Source: Phymorhynchus buccinoides (lineage: Eukaryota; Mollusca; Gastropoda; Neogastropoda; Raphitomidae). From it: a stretch of 64,000 nucleotides of DNA. Every line of letters starts with the position of its first letter. Positions within the stretch are counted from its first letter, which is position 1. Positions 1 through 11,879 of this stretch are shown here, in pieces. A program made the position numbers and the translations under genes. Location of the stretch: contig CM065682.1 of NCBI GenBank assembly GCA_017654935.2, positions 40,579,966-40,643,965 on the forward strand, in the 5' to 3' direction. The notes below the pieces were generated by a model. The model did no database searches, had not been told where the DNA came from, and saw only the letters and a program-made list of their open reading frames with translations.

Positions 1-138
1 AATGATTTATTGCTGTTAAGCTTTACCGCCCATTCAGCGAAAACGACGCGATACACTTTCTCAACAAAATAAACATTTACAATAAACAATTATCTAACGC
101 AAAGTTATTGTTATTGTCATGGAATCCATAACAAAGTC

Positions 139-172
<34 letters not shown>

Positions 173-368
173 CCCCCCCCCCCCCCCCCCCCCCCCACTC
201 CCCCCCCCCCCCCCCCCCCCCCCCCACCCCCCTTATCACTCGACACAGCCGAAACGAACTCCACCTGCAGCGATCTTCGCATTCTTTTATGTGCTTCAGT
301 TCGATAAATTTCTGTTCGTAGGTCCTACTTCCTTTTGGGAGATATAGAGATCGCGGGGGGGGGAGAGA

Positions 369-407
<39 letters not shown>

Positions 408-1150
408 GAGAGAGAGAGGGAGAGTGGGGGGGGGGGGGAACGAAATGTTGGTGAGGTGGAAGAGTGCAAAGAGATGGGGTAATGAATACCTGAATACGTG
501 CGTTTTCTTTCTTTCTTTCTTTCGTTTATTTATTTTTTAAATTAATTAAGAATTTTGATAATTGGAACGCTTTCAATAAAACGATTTTGGTATATTGACA
601 GTTGCGTCAACTTATCGCTTTTAAGATCAGTTTGTTTGCCCTCCTATTTGATTGAATTTCTTGAGATAAGGCTGTAAAGCACTTGTTGACTTGAATTTGA
701 CCGGAACCATGCAACACGAGTGAGGGGTGTTGTTGAGCTCAGTCAATGTGTGGGGTGTTAGGTGAAAACTGGGTTGGGAGAGAGGTGGTACCGGGTGGGT
801 GCTTGGGGTTGGTTGATTCGATCTGGTAAATTTCATTCGTATAATACCTTTGTCTTCTTTTTCGTATAATACCTTTGTCTTCTTTCAGAGCATGGGTGTG
901 TCAGTCCCAGATTGGTTGACTTCTCCTTCGGCCATGTTTGTTCTCCCAGTTCTTTATGTTAGAACTTTGACATTTTAACCTTTCTTGTCACAGAGAGAGA
1001 GGGAGAGGGAGAGAGAGAGAGAGAAAGGTATAGGGGGTGGGGGTGGGGGAGGGGGGCGGTGGAGAGCAAAGAAGAACATCTAAAGACAAATTAGGAGCTG
1101 AAATAATGAATTAAGTAAGGGTGGTGGAGAAGGTACCAGTCGAAATCGAA
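1..1150. other. Gene-free, low-complexity left edge
   Basis: I see no supportable gene here. The stretch holds a near-pure C tract (139-236) broken by single T and A bases, a GA-rich tract (363-425), G runs near 425-438 and 1030-1055, a (TTTC)n patch near 508-525, and an exact tandem duplication of a 25 bp unit (TTCGTATAATACC...) at 837-886. The open frames across the C tract encode only polyproline or polyglycine and are artefacts of the homopolymer. Confidence 0.8.
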
Positions 1151-1159
1151 ATGTGGGGG

Positions 1160-1440
1160 CTTTTTTAAATTATTTTTTATGTGATATGTTCTTTTTCATT
1201 TTATTCCATCGCTTTTATATGATGTATTATGTTATAATTAGGTCTATATTATTATATAATTATGAGATGTACAGATGCATTGTTATAGTTAAAAGAAAAT
1301 CTTCTCCATTTTACATGTTATTTAACATTCTATGTGTTTGTTTATTTAATATTATCTTCTTAAATGTATGTGATTTTATGCCGTGCCACAACATAATTTC
1401 TCTTTATGAGATAATAAAGTATTCTTGAGTCTTGAGTCAG
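1160..1440 (+). mobile_element. 3' end of a LINE, sequence-poor remnant
   Basis: The segment ends in ATGAGATAATAAAG followed by a short heptamer repeat (TCTTGAG)n. The same ATGAGATAATAAAG string closes the L2-like element at 3932-3948, where it is followed by (TTGAT)n. An A/T-rich untranslated tail with a conserved terminal box and short terminal repeats is typical of CR1/L2-type non-LTR elements. No reverse transcriptase coding remains, and the 5' boundary is a guess. Confidence 0.45.
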
Positions 1441-1718
1441 TGTGGTAGTTGTGGTAGTGACGACGGTGGAGAGAGGATACACCAGAGAAAGATGAAAAGG
1501 GTGGGATGTGGGTAAGAGTGTGTGTGTGGAGAGGGGAGGGTTTGGGGTGGGGGGTGGGGGTGTACGCGGACAATGCAAAGGAATAGGCTTGATGGTGTGA
1601 GAGTCCACGACGCTTAGAAACGAAGGTCAAGTGGCAAAATGTTTTGAATGACCGTAAAATTTTTAATTAAAAAAACCCCAGCACATTAAGAAACCTATTT
1701 TGACAACAAATTTCTTCT

Positions 1719-1790
1719 TCTTCTTCTTCTTCTGTGGTGGTGACCAACTTCTTTATATAGAAGTAATTGTACACACTTTTACAAGCTAGA
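1719..1790 (+). repeat. Dispersed repeat, copy 1 (partner at 14060-14120)
   Basis: A TTC-rich run followed by GTGGTGACCAACTTCTTTAT and ATAGAA recurs nearly unchanged at 14077-14098. Both copies then carry a diverged TGTACACAC or TGCACACAT segment. It is a short interspersed fragment of unknown class. Nothing coding is visible. Confidence 0.5.
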
Positions 1791-2284
1791 AAAGGTAAAC
1801 GAGATTCTGACACGTGAGAATCGTTTTTAACCATTAGTCAGCCAACTGATTTGATTATCTCCTCCAAATACCCCACTCCCCACCCCACACACACCCTACA
1901 AACTATCCCTAACTCCTTTCTCCTCTTTAGCCCCTCTTCCCCGGGTGTGCTATGTGTGTTTGGCGGGTGCACAGCCTGACAACGTTCTGTGTGCAGTGTT
2001 ACTCCGAAGGGGGTTGTCATTAGATTAGTTTCTCGCGGCCTTCGTCACTTGGACTTGTTGACTGCCAAAATTTCGTAATCTGATATTTTAGCCCATTCCG
2101 GCTTTTAGCCAATGTGGAAAAAAAAAGCCTGTATAGCGCATTGCCCAATTAGATGGCCATACTATTCAGCATAAACTTGTGTATTCACAAGATTCATGCG
2201 ATTTAGGAAGTGAGAACAGTTCTCAAGATTCATGTTTGGAGACAATTTAATTCCATAGACATAAAACATGCACAGTCATACGCG

Positions 2285-2373
2285 CGCGTGCGCACAAAGG
2301 CAGACAGAAAGATAGACACACGCACGCGCGCGCGCGCGCACACGCACACGCACGCACGCACGCACACGCACGC

Positions 2374-2445
<72 letters not shown>
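2285..2445 (+). repeat. Compound (CG/CA) microsatellite
   Basis: Alternating purine-pyrimidine DNA: (CG)n and (GCAC)n blocks grade into about 33 uninterrupted CA dinucleotides (2379-2445). Such tracts can adopt Z-DNA. Open frames of Cys/Val or His/Thr repeats across it are artefacts. Confidence 0.95.
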
Positions 2446-2448
<3 letters not shown>

Positions 2449-2702
2449 TGCGCATGCCTTTCCCCCAAATAATATATTATGCTTTGTGTAAAATTACATT
2501 TCCATATAATTTCTTCCCAGATAACAAATCAGCCAACTAACCCGGCAACGCACGCCAGCAAATGTTGCACAAGTAAATACACACAATACACACGAAGGTT
2601 AGTTCTTCCGACTAAAAGAAGAACCACTCAGGCGACCGATTAACAACCGCCAACCCACACTCACATATCACACACATAGTAGATGCACACACATAAAGAC
2701 AC

Positions 2703-3975
2703 ATACTGACCCTTCTTCACAACGCCTTTCTTCACTTAAATACCCCCAACTCTTTTGTTCGTATTTTATTCATCGATTTCTCCTCTGCCTTCAATACAAT
2801 ACAGCCCCATTTACTGGCCCAGAAACTACTAGACCTGAATGTTAACCCCAAGCTCATTCTCTGGATAACCAATTTCCTACGCAATAGAACTCAGTCTGTC
2901 CGCTTTCAATCTGCAATCTCCTCAGAACGTTCGACTTCTACAGGTGCCCCCCAAGGAACAGTTTTGTCCCCAGTTCTTTTTACATTGTACACAAACGACT
3001 GTAGAGGCACTGAAGAAACACCTGTCATTAAATACTCAGATGATTCTGCCATCGAAGATTTGTCAAACTCTGATTCTGTGTACTTCAGTGAAGTCAAAAG
3101 GTTTTGTTCATGGTGCAAAGATAATTATCTGGATTTAAATGTTGTTAAAACAAAAGAACTGCTTGTAGATTTTCGTAGAAACCCAGTGCCAGTGCCACAT
3201 TTGGAAATTGATGGTGAAACGGTTGAAAGAATTGATGAGTACAAATACCTAGGCACAGTTTTAGACAAGAAACTTACTTTTGATAAACACATTGAGCATA
3301 TACATAAGAAGAGTCAGTCCAGGATCTTTTGTTTACAGAGGCTAAGGAATATTGGTGTCTGTTCAGATATTCTTCAAACCTACTACCGATGTTGCATTGA
3401 ATCTGTTCTTACTGTGTCATTTATCTGTTGGTATGGAAGCTTGAGTGTAAAAAGTAAGCGTGTGTTGAGTGATATGGTGAATGTGTGCAGTAAAGTTGTG
3501 GGTGCAAGGCAGAGTGGTATGCAAGAGTTGTATGACAGACAAGTAGTCAAGAAAGCCAGGAAAATTCTTAATGATAACAGTCATGTTCTGGCAAAATACT
3601 ATGAAGTATTACCATCGGGCCGTCGATACAGAACTCTAAAACTGAAAATAAGAGCACAGAAAACTTTCTTACCAAGATCAATTCATCTGTTGAACTCTTA
3701 ATGCACTGCATTGAGTGATTGTTTTGCTGAGCAGCCTGTCCAGGGATTGAATTTGTATTCGTATTCGTCCAGTTTGTTAACTACAATATTGCAGTGTTAT
3801 TAGTTATTAGTTTATATTCTTTAATTGTTGTTGATAAATGTGTTTATTGTTGTTGTGGTTTTTTGTTGTTGTTGATAAATGTGTTTATTGTGCTGTTTTT
3901 CTTATGTGCACCTGGCTGCAATTTCTCAGTTATGAGATAATAAAGATGATTTGATTTGATTTGATTTGATTTGAC
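2703..3975 (+). mobile_element. L2-like non-LTR retrotransposon, 5'-truncated, RT C-terminal half
   Basis: One frame stays open from about 2703 to the TAA at 3699-3701 and reads as the palm and thumb of a LINE reverse transcriptase. Visible blocks are ILFIDFSSAFNTI (motif A, near 2763), TGAPQGTVLSPVLFTLYTND (motif B, near 2940), KYSDDSA (motif C, the YxDD box, here with Ser), YKYLGTVLD and a C-terminal LPSGRRYRT block. This pattern fits the L2/CR1 group. An untranslated tail with ATGAGATAATAAAG leads into (TTGAT)n at 3950-3974, the expected terminal short repeat. Endonuclease and N-terminal RT are missing, so it is a dead 5' truncation. An initiator Met is absent because the 5' part is lost. 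The coding frame is otherwise unbroken, suggesting a fairly recent insertion. Confidence 0.85.
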
Positions 3976-4031
3976 ATATACTACGTACAGATATACACAT
4001 CTTCGCATACTCATTCACATTCACATTACTT

Positions 4032-4240
<209 letters not shown>

Positions 4241-4329
4241 TTGGGATATTTTGACCATGTAATGGCTGCATAAGCGAAGGAGGTCTTACTCGTGCCAACA
4301 GTTGCAAAGAATAATGGTGTGTTTCAGCC

Positions 4330-4650
4330 ACGGTTAGACGGCCCAAATATCCCCGTTGGAATATCTTTCGTACAGATAGTCCCCCCACCTTCTGCAAGTT
4401 CTGTGCTTGTAACTTCTTCTAATCTGTCACTCTTTAAATATGCCTTTCCATTAGATTACTGTCATCTACTATCTTTCTGCCTTACAAATCCATTCTTCTG
4501 CCTTTCCCCCCAGAAATACTTACAGAGATTTTCTCCATCCGAAGACGGTCAGACAGGGCCTAACTATTTCTTAGGCGCATAACGGCAGCATGACGCATTT
4601 GCGCTCATATGACAGGAGTCTGTCTGAGCGATCGAAGAAGAAGACGGCCA
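4330..4650 (+). mobile_element. SINE-like repeat, family B, tail type 2
   Basis: The 5' half (CCCCACCTTCTGCAAGTTCT, then TGTGCTTGTAACTTCTTCTA) is shared with copies at 8090-8330, 20475-20816 and, on the minus strand, 26317-26725 and 49747-49830. The 3' half (CGAAGACGGTCAGACAGGGC, then a GCGCATAACGGCA motif and a TCTGAGCGATCGAAGAAGAA tail) is shared only with 8090-8330. A GAAGAAGAA-type simple tail suggests retroposition. I cannot define the 5' end or a polymerase III promoter in this copy. Confidence 0.6.
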
Positions 4651-4886
4651 AAATACCTAAACAGGACAAAATAATCTGATGAAATTTAGTCGAAATGTAA
4701 CAAATTGGACGTCTACACTTTCGAATGGGCGCTATCGCTTTTTGGTGGAAAAAAAATGCTTCCGTTTGCCAGTGGCTTTAAATCTTCAACCAACGCCAGT
4801 TTTCTGTTGTATTGACGTGTGGTAGACTGCAGATATTCCACACACTGACCTACTCTTGTAGTATTTTTTTCTCGTCTGCCTGTATG

Positions 4887-5240
<354 letters not shown>

Positions 5241-5397
5241 TAACACTTAACAAAAATAATTCTGTCTTACAGACTTATCTCAGAAAAAGATCGAATGTTC
5301 AGAGACATTGACACCCACTGACAGACACAGACCCCCCAACTAAAATATCAGTTTTGCGTGACCTCCAAGCCAAAACAACTTTTCGTTTCTGTTTCAG

Positions 5398-5681
5398 GGG
5401 TGTACAGGCAGCTGCAATGCTCGACGACTCCGTGAAACGACCTGTGACTGGATTAGCTGGAAAGTATGCTTACCTTCAGAGCACCATCTGACTCCATGGT
5501 ATGTTTTCTGTTGCCTGACGGGACTCCTGCATACGATGCTCTTAGCTGCCTAACGTGACACTTGGAGACCATGTATTCTGTCGCCTGAGTTTATCTGCCT
5601 TAAACGTGGACTCCCGACTCCAGCGTAAGCTTACTTGTCTAAGTTGCTGGAGCACGTGAGCGTGTTCCATCACTGGTCACC
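5398..5681 (+). promoter_or_regulatory. 5' untranslated part of the PERCC1-like exon, with short uORFs
   Basis: A clean pyrimidine-tract acceptor (TTTCGTTTCTGTTTCAG) ends at 5397, so this exon probably follows a non-coding upstream exon. Between the acceptor and the main ATG at 5682 there are at least two upstream ATGs with short frames: one at 5418 (24 codons, ending TGA) and one near 5497 (20 codons). If the leader is used as read, these uORFs could dampen translation. The ATG|GTATGT at 5497-5503 could alternatively be a splice donor, which would change the leader. Confidence 0.45.
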
Positions 5682-6815
5682 ATGGCTGCGGCGGTGCACG
5701 CGGCACGCCCTGCATCTCCACCACGCCTCGACACCCTCCACCACCACCACCCTGTCTTGGCTCCCCCGCCAACCTCCTTCACCATGCCCCACCAACCTCC
5801 CGCTCTCCCTCCTCTCCCTCCCATCCCCATGGACTCTTCTTCTTCGAGGCAATACTTACCCTTCGGGTTCTCTGACAACCACTTCCCTTCCTTCTCCTTC
5901 CACCCGCTCCACCCTCCTCTCCCACCTCCACTGTCCCAAACATTTTCTTCGTACGACGAGGAAGTCCTGGAGGAGGACATAGACGAGGACGACATGAGCG
6001 ACCTGGAGGAGGAGCTTCAGCAGGAGCTGCTCAGGTGTCGGATGAGGTACCTGGAGCCCGACACGACCCGCCAGCTACTCAGTTTTGCTGAGAGGGTCAG
6101 CGCCGACATCCACAAGGTCTTCGGGCGCAAGAAAGGAGACGAGGAATCGTGTGACGTGTACGAAGACAAATGGACCGTCACGAAATCGGGGCGGGAACTG
6201 TACTATGCCGATCTGTTGAAGATAGCTCAAGGGGACTTTGGCGATTCCAAGTCGACATCATCTTCGCACAAATCATCGGACACTTCCCACCGTAAAAGCA
6301 GCCCCGAAGTGTTAGAAGACAACCGGCATTCTTTCTCCGGCAGGGCGGATGTGTCTCTAGGGTTGGGACCTCTGGACGAACTGTTCGAGCTCGGACTGCA
6401 GAGCGGCACCAAGCAAAAGAAAGGCTCATCATCTCAGCACACGGGTAAACGACTCAAGGGCGATTCCGGCTCGTCCAAGCAGGTACCCATGCATAAACGA
6501 TCTTTGCCGGACTCGTTCTGGGAAGAACCCGGAACGTTGACCAGCCTGGCCACGGGAAGTAACGGCCTTGGTGACCTTCCCGTGCCCACGTGCAGTGTGG
6601 TGCACAACCTGAGCTCCGGCAAACTGCCGGACTTTAGTGACCTGGTGGACAGCTGGAGCGGGGGTGAGCAAGGGGGGCAGCTGCAGCAGTTACACAGCAT
6701 GCAGTCCCTCCATCACCATCACCACCTGCCCGTTCAGCACCCCCAGCAGCGACCCTCCGTGTTCGACGCCTCTGCGACCTCTGCTATAGACCCTGCCAGA
6801 AAGCGGGGCTTGTGA
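5682..6815 (+). CDS. PERCC1-like: PERCC1-like protein (proline/glutamate-rich with coiled coil)
   Basis: A 377 aa frame in one exon; ATG in a strong Kozak context (GTCACCATGGC). Residues 1-90 are Pro/His/Ser-rich. Residues 92-112 are strongly acidic (EEVLEEDIDEDDMSDLEEEL) and run into a short helical Glu/Gln/Leu stretch. Conserved-looking blocks follow: QLLSFAERVSADIHKVFGRK (131-150), CDVYED (157-162), ELYYADLLKIAQ (172-183), LGPLDELFELGL (228-239), LPDSFWEEP (275-283) and PDFSDLVDSW (316-325). The order and wording of these blocks match what I recall of vertebrate PERCC1, a gene required for enteroendocrine cell function in mammals whose biochemical activity is unknown. The linkers are Ser- and Lys-rich and look disordered; there is no signal peptide or membrane segment. 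The tail has a His/Gln-rich run (337-356). Base composition is GC-richer than the surroundings, as expected for real coding sequence. The family assignment is from memory of motifs, not an alignment. Confidence 0.8.
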   Translation: MAAAVHAARPASPPRLDTLHHHHPVLAPPPTSFTMPHQPPALPPLPPIPMDSSSSRQYLPFGFSDNHFPSFSFHPLHPPLPPPLSQTFSSYDEEVLEEDIDEDDMSDLEEELQQELLRCRMRYLEPDTTRQLLSFAERVSADIHKVFGRKKGDEESCDVYEDKWTVTKSGRELYYADLLKIAQGDFGDSKSTSSSHKSSDTSHRKSSPEVLEDNRHSFSGRADVSLGLGPLDELFELGLQSGTKQKKGSSSQHTGKRLKGDSGSSKQVPMHKRSLPDSFWEEPGTLTSLATGSNGLGDLPVPTCSVVHNLSSGKLPDFSDLVDSWSGGEQGGQLQQLHSMQSLHHHHHLPVQHPQQRPSVFDASATSAIDPARKRGL

Positions 6816-6994
6816 CCACAGTTGTGGATTGTAGAGAACACAAACAAACAAGCTAACAATCAATCGAAAAACTACCCATTTTCGTCTGGTCTCCATGCAT
6901 AATATGTCACACGTTTTTGAAATCGCAATGTACGTGAAACATACATACAAAGACACGCACGCTCAATTGCAAGCATACACGCACGCACAGACAC

Positions 6995-7364
<370 letters not shown>

Positions 7365-7409
7365 TCTTTGTGTGTATGTGTGTGTGCGCGCACGCGCGTG
7401 TCTTCATAA

Positions 7410-8085
7410 TTAAATCATCTTCTTGTACTTATATTTTTTTTTTAGCCTACATGTTTGTGAAATGCCGCGCAAGTTAAATACTGATGTTCTCAATCTTCTG
7501 TCATAGACACTAAGGTGCTTCAACTGCTCCTGTCTGTATTTCAATGTTATTATTGCGTATATATTAATACGAAATCTGTTGCTGCATGCCATATATATAT
7601 ATGTTTGCACACTTGTGTAGAGGCCTGTGTAAATATATAATATATAAATATTAATGTATGCTTGTGTGTAGATTTTGATGAATAATGTCTTTTCGCGAGC
7701 ATGGATGTATGGTGTGTGTGTGTGTACGTGCGTGCGTGCGCGCATGTGTGTACGCGCGCGTGCGTGCGTGTGTGTGGATGGTGGTGGTGGTAGAGTTTTG
7801 TTCAAAACGGACTAGTCTAATTTGCCATATTCGGTGCTTTATTCTTGATTTTGATGAACAGGGTAAACGAAACTGTAACCTTTTTGATGCATATAATGCT
7901 TCTTTATAATTGAGAAACATAATGCGATCTGAAATGTTGCCTGTGTCATTGATTCGTGCATTTAACAAAGTCCTTTTCCTTATTGACCATGTTTCGTAAG
8001 CACGAATATAAACAAGCTGGTGAGAGATCTGAACACTATACTACATTATGATATACTGTGTTGGGGTGTGGGGTCTTTTCGTATA
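7410..8085. other. Gene-free stretch with GT-rich patch
   Basis: A/T-rich DNA with a (TA)n patch near 7590-7660 and a mixed GT/GCGT tract at 7713-7775. I see no exon-like reading frame, splice-bounded or otherwise, that I would support. Confidence 0.6.
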
Positions 8086-8089
8086 CATA

Positions 8090-8330
8090 GACTCCCACAT
8101 CTCCTGGAAGTGTGCTTGTAATCTGTCACTCTTTGCTTGCTGTCTGTCTTTCTGCCTTACTGGTCCATTCTCATGCCTTTGTTCTAGAAACTCTGACAAA
8201 GATTTTCTCCAGCCGAAGACGAACATACTGGGCCTAACTATTTCTTAGTTTGGCGCATAACGGCAACACGACGCATCTGCGCTCACATGGCAGAAAACTG
8301 TCTGAGCGATCGACGAATAATAATAATATT
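8090..8330 (+). mobile_element. SINE-like repeat, family B, tail type 2 (second copy)
   Basis: It shares CTGTCACTCTTTGCTTGCTG, the CCAGCCGAAGACGAACAT block and the GGCGCATAACGGCA to GCGATCGACGAATAATAATA end with the copy at 4330-4650. The tail here is (AAT)n rather than (GAA)n. The 5' part is shorter than in the other copies. Confidence 0.6.
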
Positions 8331-8519
8331 GAATATGCATTCATGCAATGAATCTGTTTTCATGGCTACTATTGGTACACCACGCTGCTGATTATGATGA
8401 TGGTGAAGACTTAGATGACGACGATGACGATTATGATGATGTGGGGACCTAAATTCATCATCATCATGAACTGCAGAAATGGCAACAGTGCCAACAGCAG
8501 CGACATTAGCTCTTAAATT

Positions 8520-8631
8520 GTTATTAAAATTATTATAATTGCTACATTATTATTGACATTGTTATCATTGCTACATTATTATTGACATTGTTATCATTGC
8601 TATTTTATTATTGACATTGTTATCATTGCTA

Positions 8632-8674
<43 letters not shown>

Positions 8675-8680
8675 GAATAT
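8520..8680 (+). repeat. 29 bp tandem repeat followed by (ATT)n
   Basis: About four tandem copies of a unit beginning TTGCTACATTATTATTGACA and ending TTGTTATCA, passing into about 13 ATT triplets (8633-8673). Confidence 0.85.
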
Positions 8681-9117
8681 TATTGTTGTTGTTGGCATTC
8701 AAAAGGACGCGACAGTGTACGAGCTATTGTGTCTTATAAATAAGTACGGTCATCATTATTGCAATTTGGTGTTCATGATATGTCAGCCCATTTGTAGATG
8801 TGTTCGTTGTTGTGATTATTCTTCATCATTATCATCCATTTTATTTTGTTTTTGATAGCATTGCTAATTCATCTATTGTCAATTACGAACTACCAATGAA
8901 AAAAAGACTTTGTGCAATGCTATGCTGTTTAAATATGTGTTCTCTGTGTGTGCTGCTATTAGTATTGCCACAATAAAAGGGGCTATGAAGGTGGCAGCCG
9001 TAGTTTTGTGTCTAGGATAAGTATGAGAGAATCTGCATAAAAATCAGCAAGTTAACATACTGATTATATTGTTACCCCCATAAATGTTCGTATACTTACA
9101 CGCATGCACTCGCGCGA

Positions 9118-9163
9118 GTGCACACACATAGGCATACACAGACACACAGACACACCACACACT

Positions 9164-9203
<40 letters not shown>

Positions 9204-9245
9204 ACACACACACAAACGCGCGCGCGCGTGCACGCACGCACGCAC
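9118..9245 (+). repeat. (CA)n/(CG)n microsatellite
   Basis: CA-rich tract with about 17 uninterrupted units (9167-9200), then CG and GCAC alternation to about 9245. A C/CT tract follows at 9317-9340. Confidence 0.9.
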
Positions 9246-10050
9246 TCTATTTTCCTCTGTCTTTCTCACACTCACAAACACGCACTCACACAATGATACG
9301 GTCTCTGTTTGTCTGTCCCCCCCCCCCCTCTCTCTCTCTGCACTCACAAAACACTCATATTATCTCAGTTTTTTTCATCAATATTTTCTCTTTGTTTTAT
9401 CACTTTTCCGAACCTTTCCTATTTGGAAATAGAGGGTAGGCCTACTTTACATTTTGTGAAAATTATGATACTCCAAGTTCTAGTTTTCAGTTAGACGGCT
9501 CACCACTGGCTTAATTTAAGACAGAAAAGTCTTGTTTGTTGTACAAAGCACACTGAAATATCTTATCGTTCAGTGATAAATATCGACGACCGATCTTCCC
9601 ATTACTCAACTCTGCTAACAGCCCCCACACGCTCCGTCGACCGTTATGGACACAACTGAGTCTTGGGGCAAAGGGAATGTCTTTAAAGGCTGATAACCCG
9701 CTGTGAGTGTCTTCTTCAAGTTTATCAGAGTTATTCTTGCACGTGTGGTTCTGTGGAGAGGGGTGTCGTGTATGAGGAGAAATTGTCATGATTAGGGAGG
9801 GTTTCGTTCAGACTACCCCGAATGTTCGCCTGCGGTGAATTCATGCAATTGGTCATTAAAGACGGCAGAAAAAAAGTAGTTAGTTTCTTATTACTAACGT
9901 CTTTTCAATTATCTAACTATTAAAACAAGGAATTCTGAATTTAAAATTTTAATGGGACACAGCAATACTAACTTAAGAAAAAACTCACTTTTGGAATGCT
10001 CTTCCAGTCCAAGTGAAAGAAGCACAAAATACTAACATATTTAAAAATCG

Positions 10051-10414
10051 GTAAAGGTAAAGATGTGCCCCCTGCATTTCTCGGTTAATTGCAATTTTCC
10101 GTTTTTGCCTTTCTTACCAAACATAAAGCTGTATTTTATTAACCTTTTTAGCTAATAACCTTTTTGAAATACTAACCCTATCCCTAACCCTAACCACCCC
10201 CACCCCCCTATAAGACGGGAAAACGCAATGAACCACGACTGTGACAAATGGCCATTAGATAATGGCCTAGGGTTAGGGATAGGGTTAGTATTCCAACAAG
10301 ATTATTAGCTAAAAAGGTTAATAAAATACAGCTTTATGTTTGGTAAGAAAGGCAAAAACGGGAAAATGGAATTAACCAAGAAATGTAGGGGTGGTGGCAC
10401 ATCTTGACCTTTAC
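10051..10414. mobile_element. Fold-back element with ~145 bp inverted arms
   Basis: The arm at about 10051-10196 (starting GTAAAGGTAAAGATGTGCC) is repeated in reverse complement at about 10268-10414 (ending GGCACATCTTGACCTTTAC), with high identity by eye. The two arms enclose about 70 bp. Each arm carries a TAACCCTATCCCTAACCCTA-like stretch. No coding sequence lies inside. The size and structure fit a snapback MITE; I could not find a target-site duplication. Confidence 0.8.
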
Positions 10415-10436
10415 TATGCTGATGAAGCGAGTCCCT

Positions 10437-10486
10437 CTACTATACTATACATAACTACTATACTATACTATACTATACTATGCAAG
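10437..10486 (+). repeat. (ACTAT)n pentanucleotide microsatellite
   Basis: Imperfect ACTAT units, about nine, a few bases beyond the fold-back element. Confidence 0.85.
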
Positions 10487-11046
10487 GCGAAAACGTCTCG
10501 GAAAGGGTACGGTAAACACAATGATGTCAATCAGGATGCCCTACCCTAAATTGTCTTTCTTTTTTGGGTGGGTGTGGGGTGGATGGGTGTGTGCGTGTCA
10601 AATACTTAGTAGCAGACAATGACTGTCTTGTTTTACATTGCTTTAACTTCCCCTGGACAAAAGTCTCAGAACATATTTAGTGAAATCTTGAGGCAAAATG
10701 CCGCAACCAGTTTGCAGGAAAAATGTCATTGTTTGTTGTTTTGATTTGTTTGTTTGTTGTTTTTTGGGGTCAAAAACGGATTCCCACAGAAATCTTAGCC
10801 TACTTGCTGATATTTCCATTTCAGTACACACATTTGGAGCTTAATTTGGCTGTTCAATTTCACAGACAACAAACAAACAAATCTGTTTCACAAAACCGTA
10901 GGCAATTATTGTGCATTTTGAACGCCCCTTGTTGCCATATTGTTCTGTTGAAGACTTTGGCTTGGATTCCTTCAAGCCTCTGGCCGGCTAACTGGTGTAG
11001 ATTAACCATACTTCCGACTTTGGCAAAGATGCAGATCAACACCCCC

Positions 11047-11229
11047 CTCTCTTAGATCTTTCCGGTTGTATTTTCCAGTCTTGCCTTTGTATTCTACTAT
11101 TAGCGAATGCATATTTTTAATTGTTTAAATGGATGAAAATTAATGTTGAATACACAAACCGATAGAGGTTCAAGTGCTCAATCTGCAGTAAGAAAGGCAC
11201 GACTGGAAAAAACCGGAAAGAACTGAGAA
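11047..11229. mobile_element. MITE with ~36 bp terminal inverted repeats (family G)
   Basis: The left end (TCTTTCCGGTTGTATTTTCC then AGTCTTGCCTTT) is the imperfect reverse complement of the right end (AAAGGCACGACTGGAAAAAA then CCGGAAAG). The interior (CATATTTTTAATTGTTTAAA, then TGGATGAAAATTAATGTT) recurs at 49232-49350 in the same orientation. There is no coding capacity. Superfamily unknown. Confidence 0.65.
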
Positions 11230-11475
11230 ATTGAATGAGTGTGTGGGGTGTGTGTGTGTGTTAATCTGCATCTTAGCCCCGAATTTTGTGAACGTTTTTG
11301 TTTATTTTTTCCTAAAGATTTTAATCCATATTATATTTGGTATCGAAGAACATGGAAAGCATTATGTTTATGTCCACTCTCAGGCCATATCCCACATTTT
11401 GTTAAAAGATGTGATCACTGTTCACCTACTCATCTACCCATCCAACCACCTACGCACCCACCCACCCACCATCAG

Positions 11476-11583
<108 letters not shown>

Positions 11584-11678
11584 TATTCTCATCCAGTAGT
11601 TATAATTGTGTTCGTTTTTCTTATGCACAAAGCGTCACTTAGATAACTGGAAGCCTAATAAACCGTGATGAAAATGAT

Positions 11679-11870
11679 GTTTTACGTCCTCTCGGTCATA
11701 GACACATATGGGACATTTGTAAATACAAAGATGTTGGGAACAATCCTGGCTGCAATGCCCGGAGGCAGTGCAACACCAGTAAAGGCCCGAGTTTTTAACA
11801 ATATAGATAGGTGTAGCGGTAACCATGCCTCGCCGGTTAAACCTCATCGGCTATGGTACCGCCACATTAA
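11679..11870 (+). repeat. Dispersed repeat, family D (inverted partner at 35409-35590)
   Basis: The stretch from TTTTACGTCCTCTCGGTCAT to AAACCTCATCGGCTATGGTA matches the reverse complement of 35409-35590 nearly along its length, including a GGGACATTTGTAAATA-type block and a CCCGGAGGCAGTGCAACACC block. Both are about 185-190 bp. It is probably a SINE or MITE fragment; no polymerase III boxes or terminal repeats could be assigned. Confidence 0.65.
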
Positions 11871-11879
11871 AGCCTAATA

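Noticed and set aside
6178..6956. Several minus-strand frames over the PERCC1-like gene
   Set aside because: Shadows of the sense coding exon, without motifs of their own.
10175..10285. Telomeric repeat or interstitial telomere (CCCTAA/TTAGGG)
   Set aside because: Only one or two imperfect units occur in each arm of the fold-back element; not a telomere array.
11665..11877. 70-codon frame
   Set aside because: It lies within a dispersed repeat that recurs inverted at 35409-35590 without keeping a matching frame.
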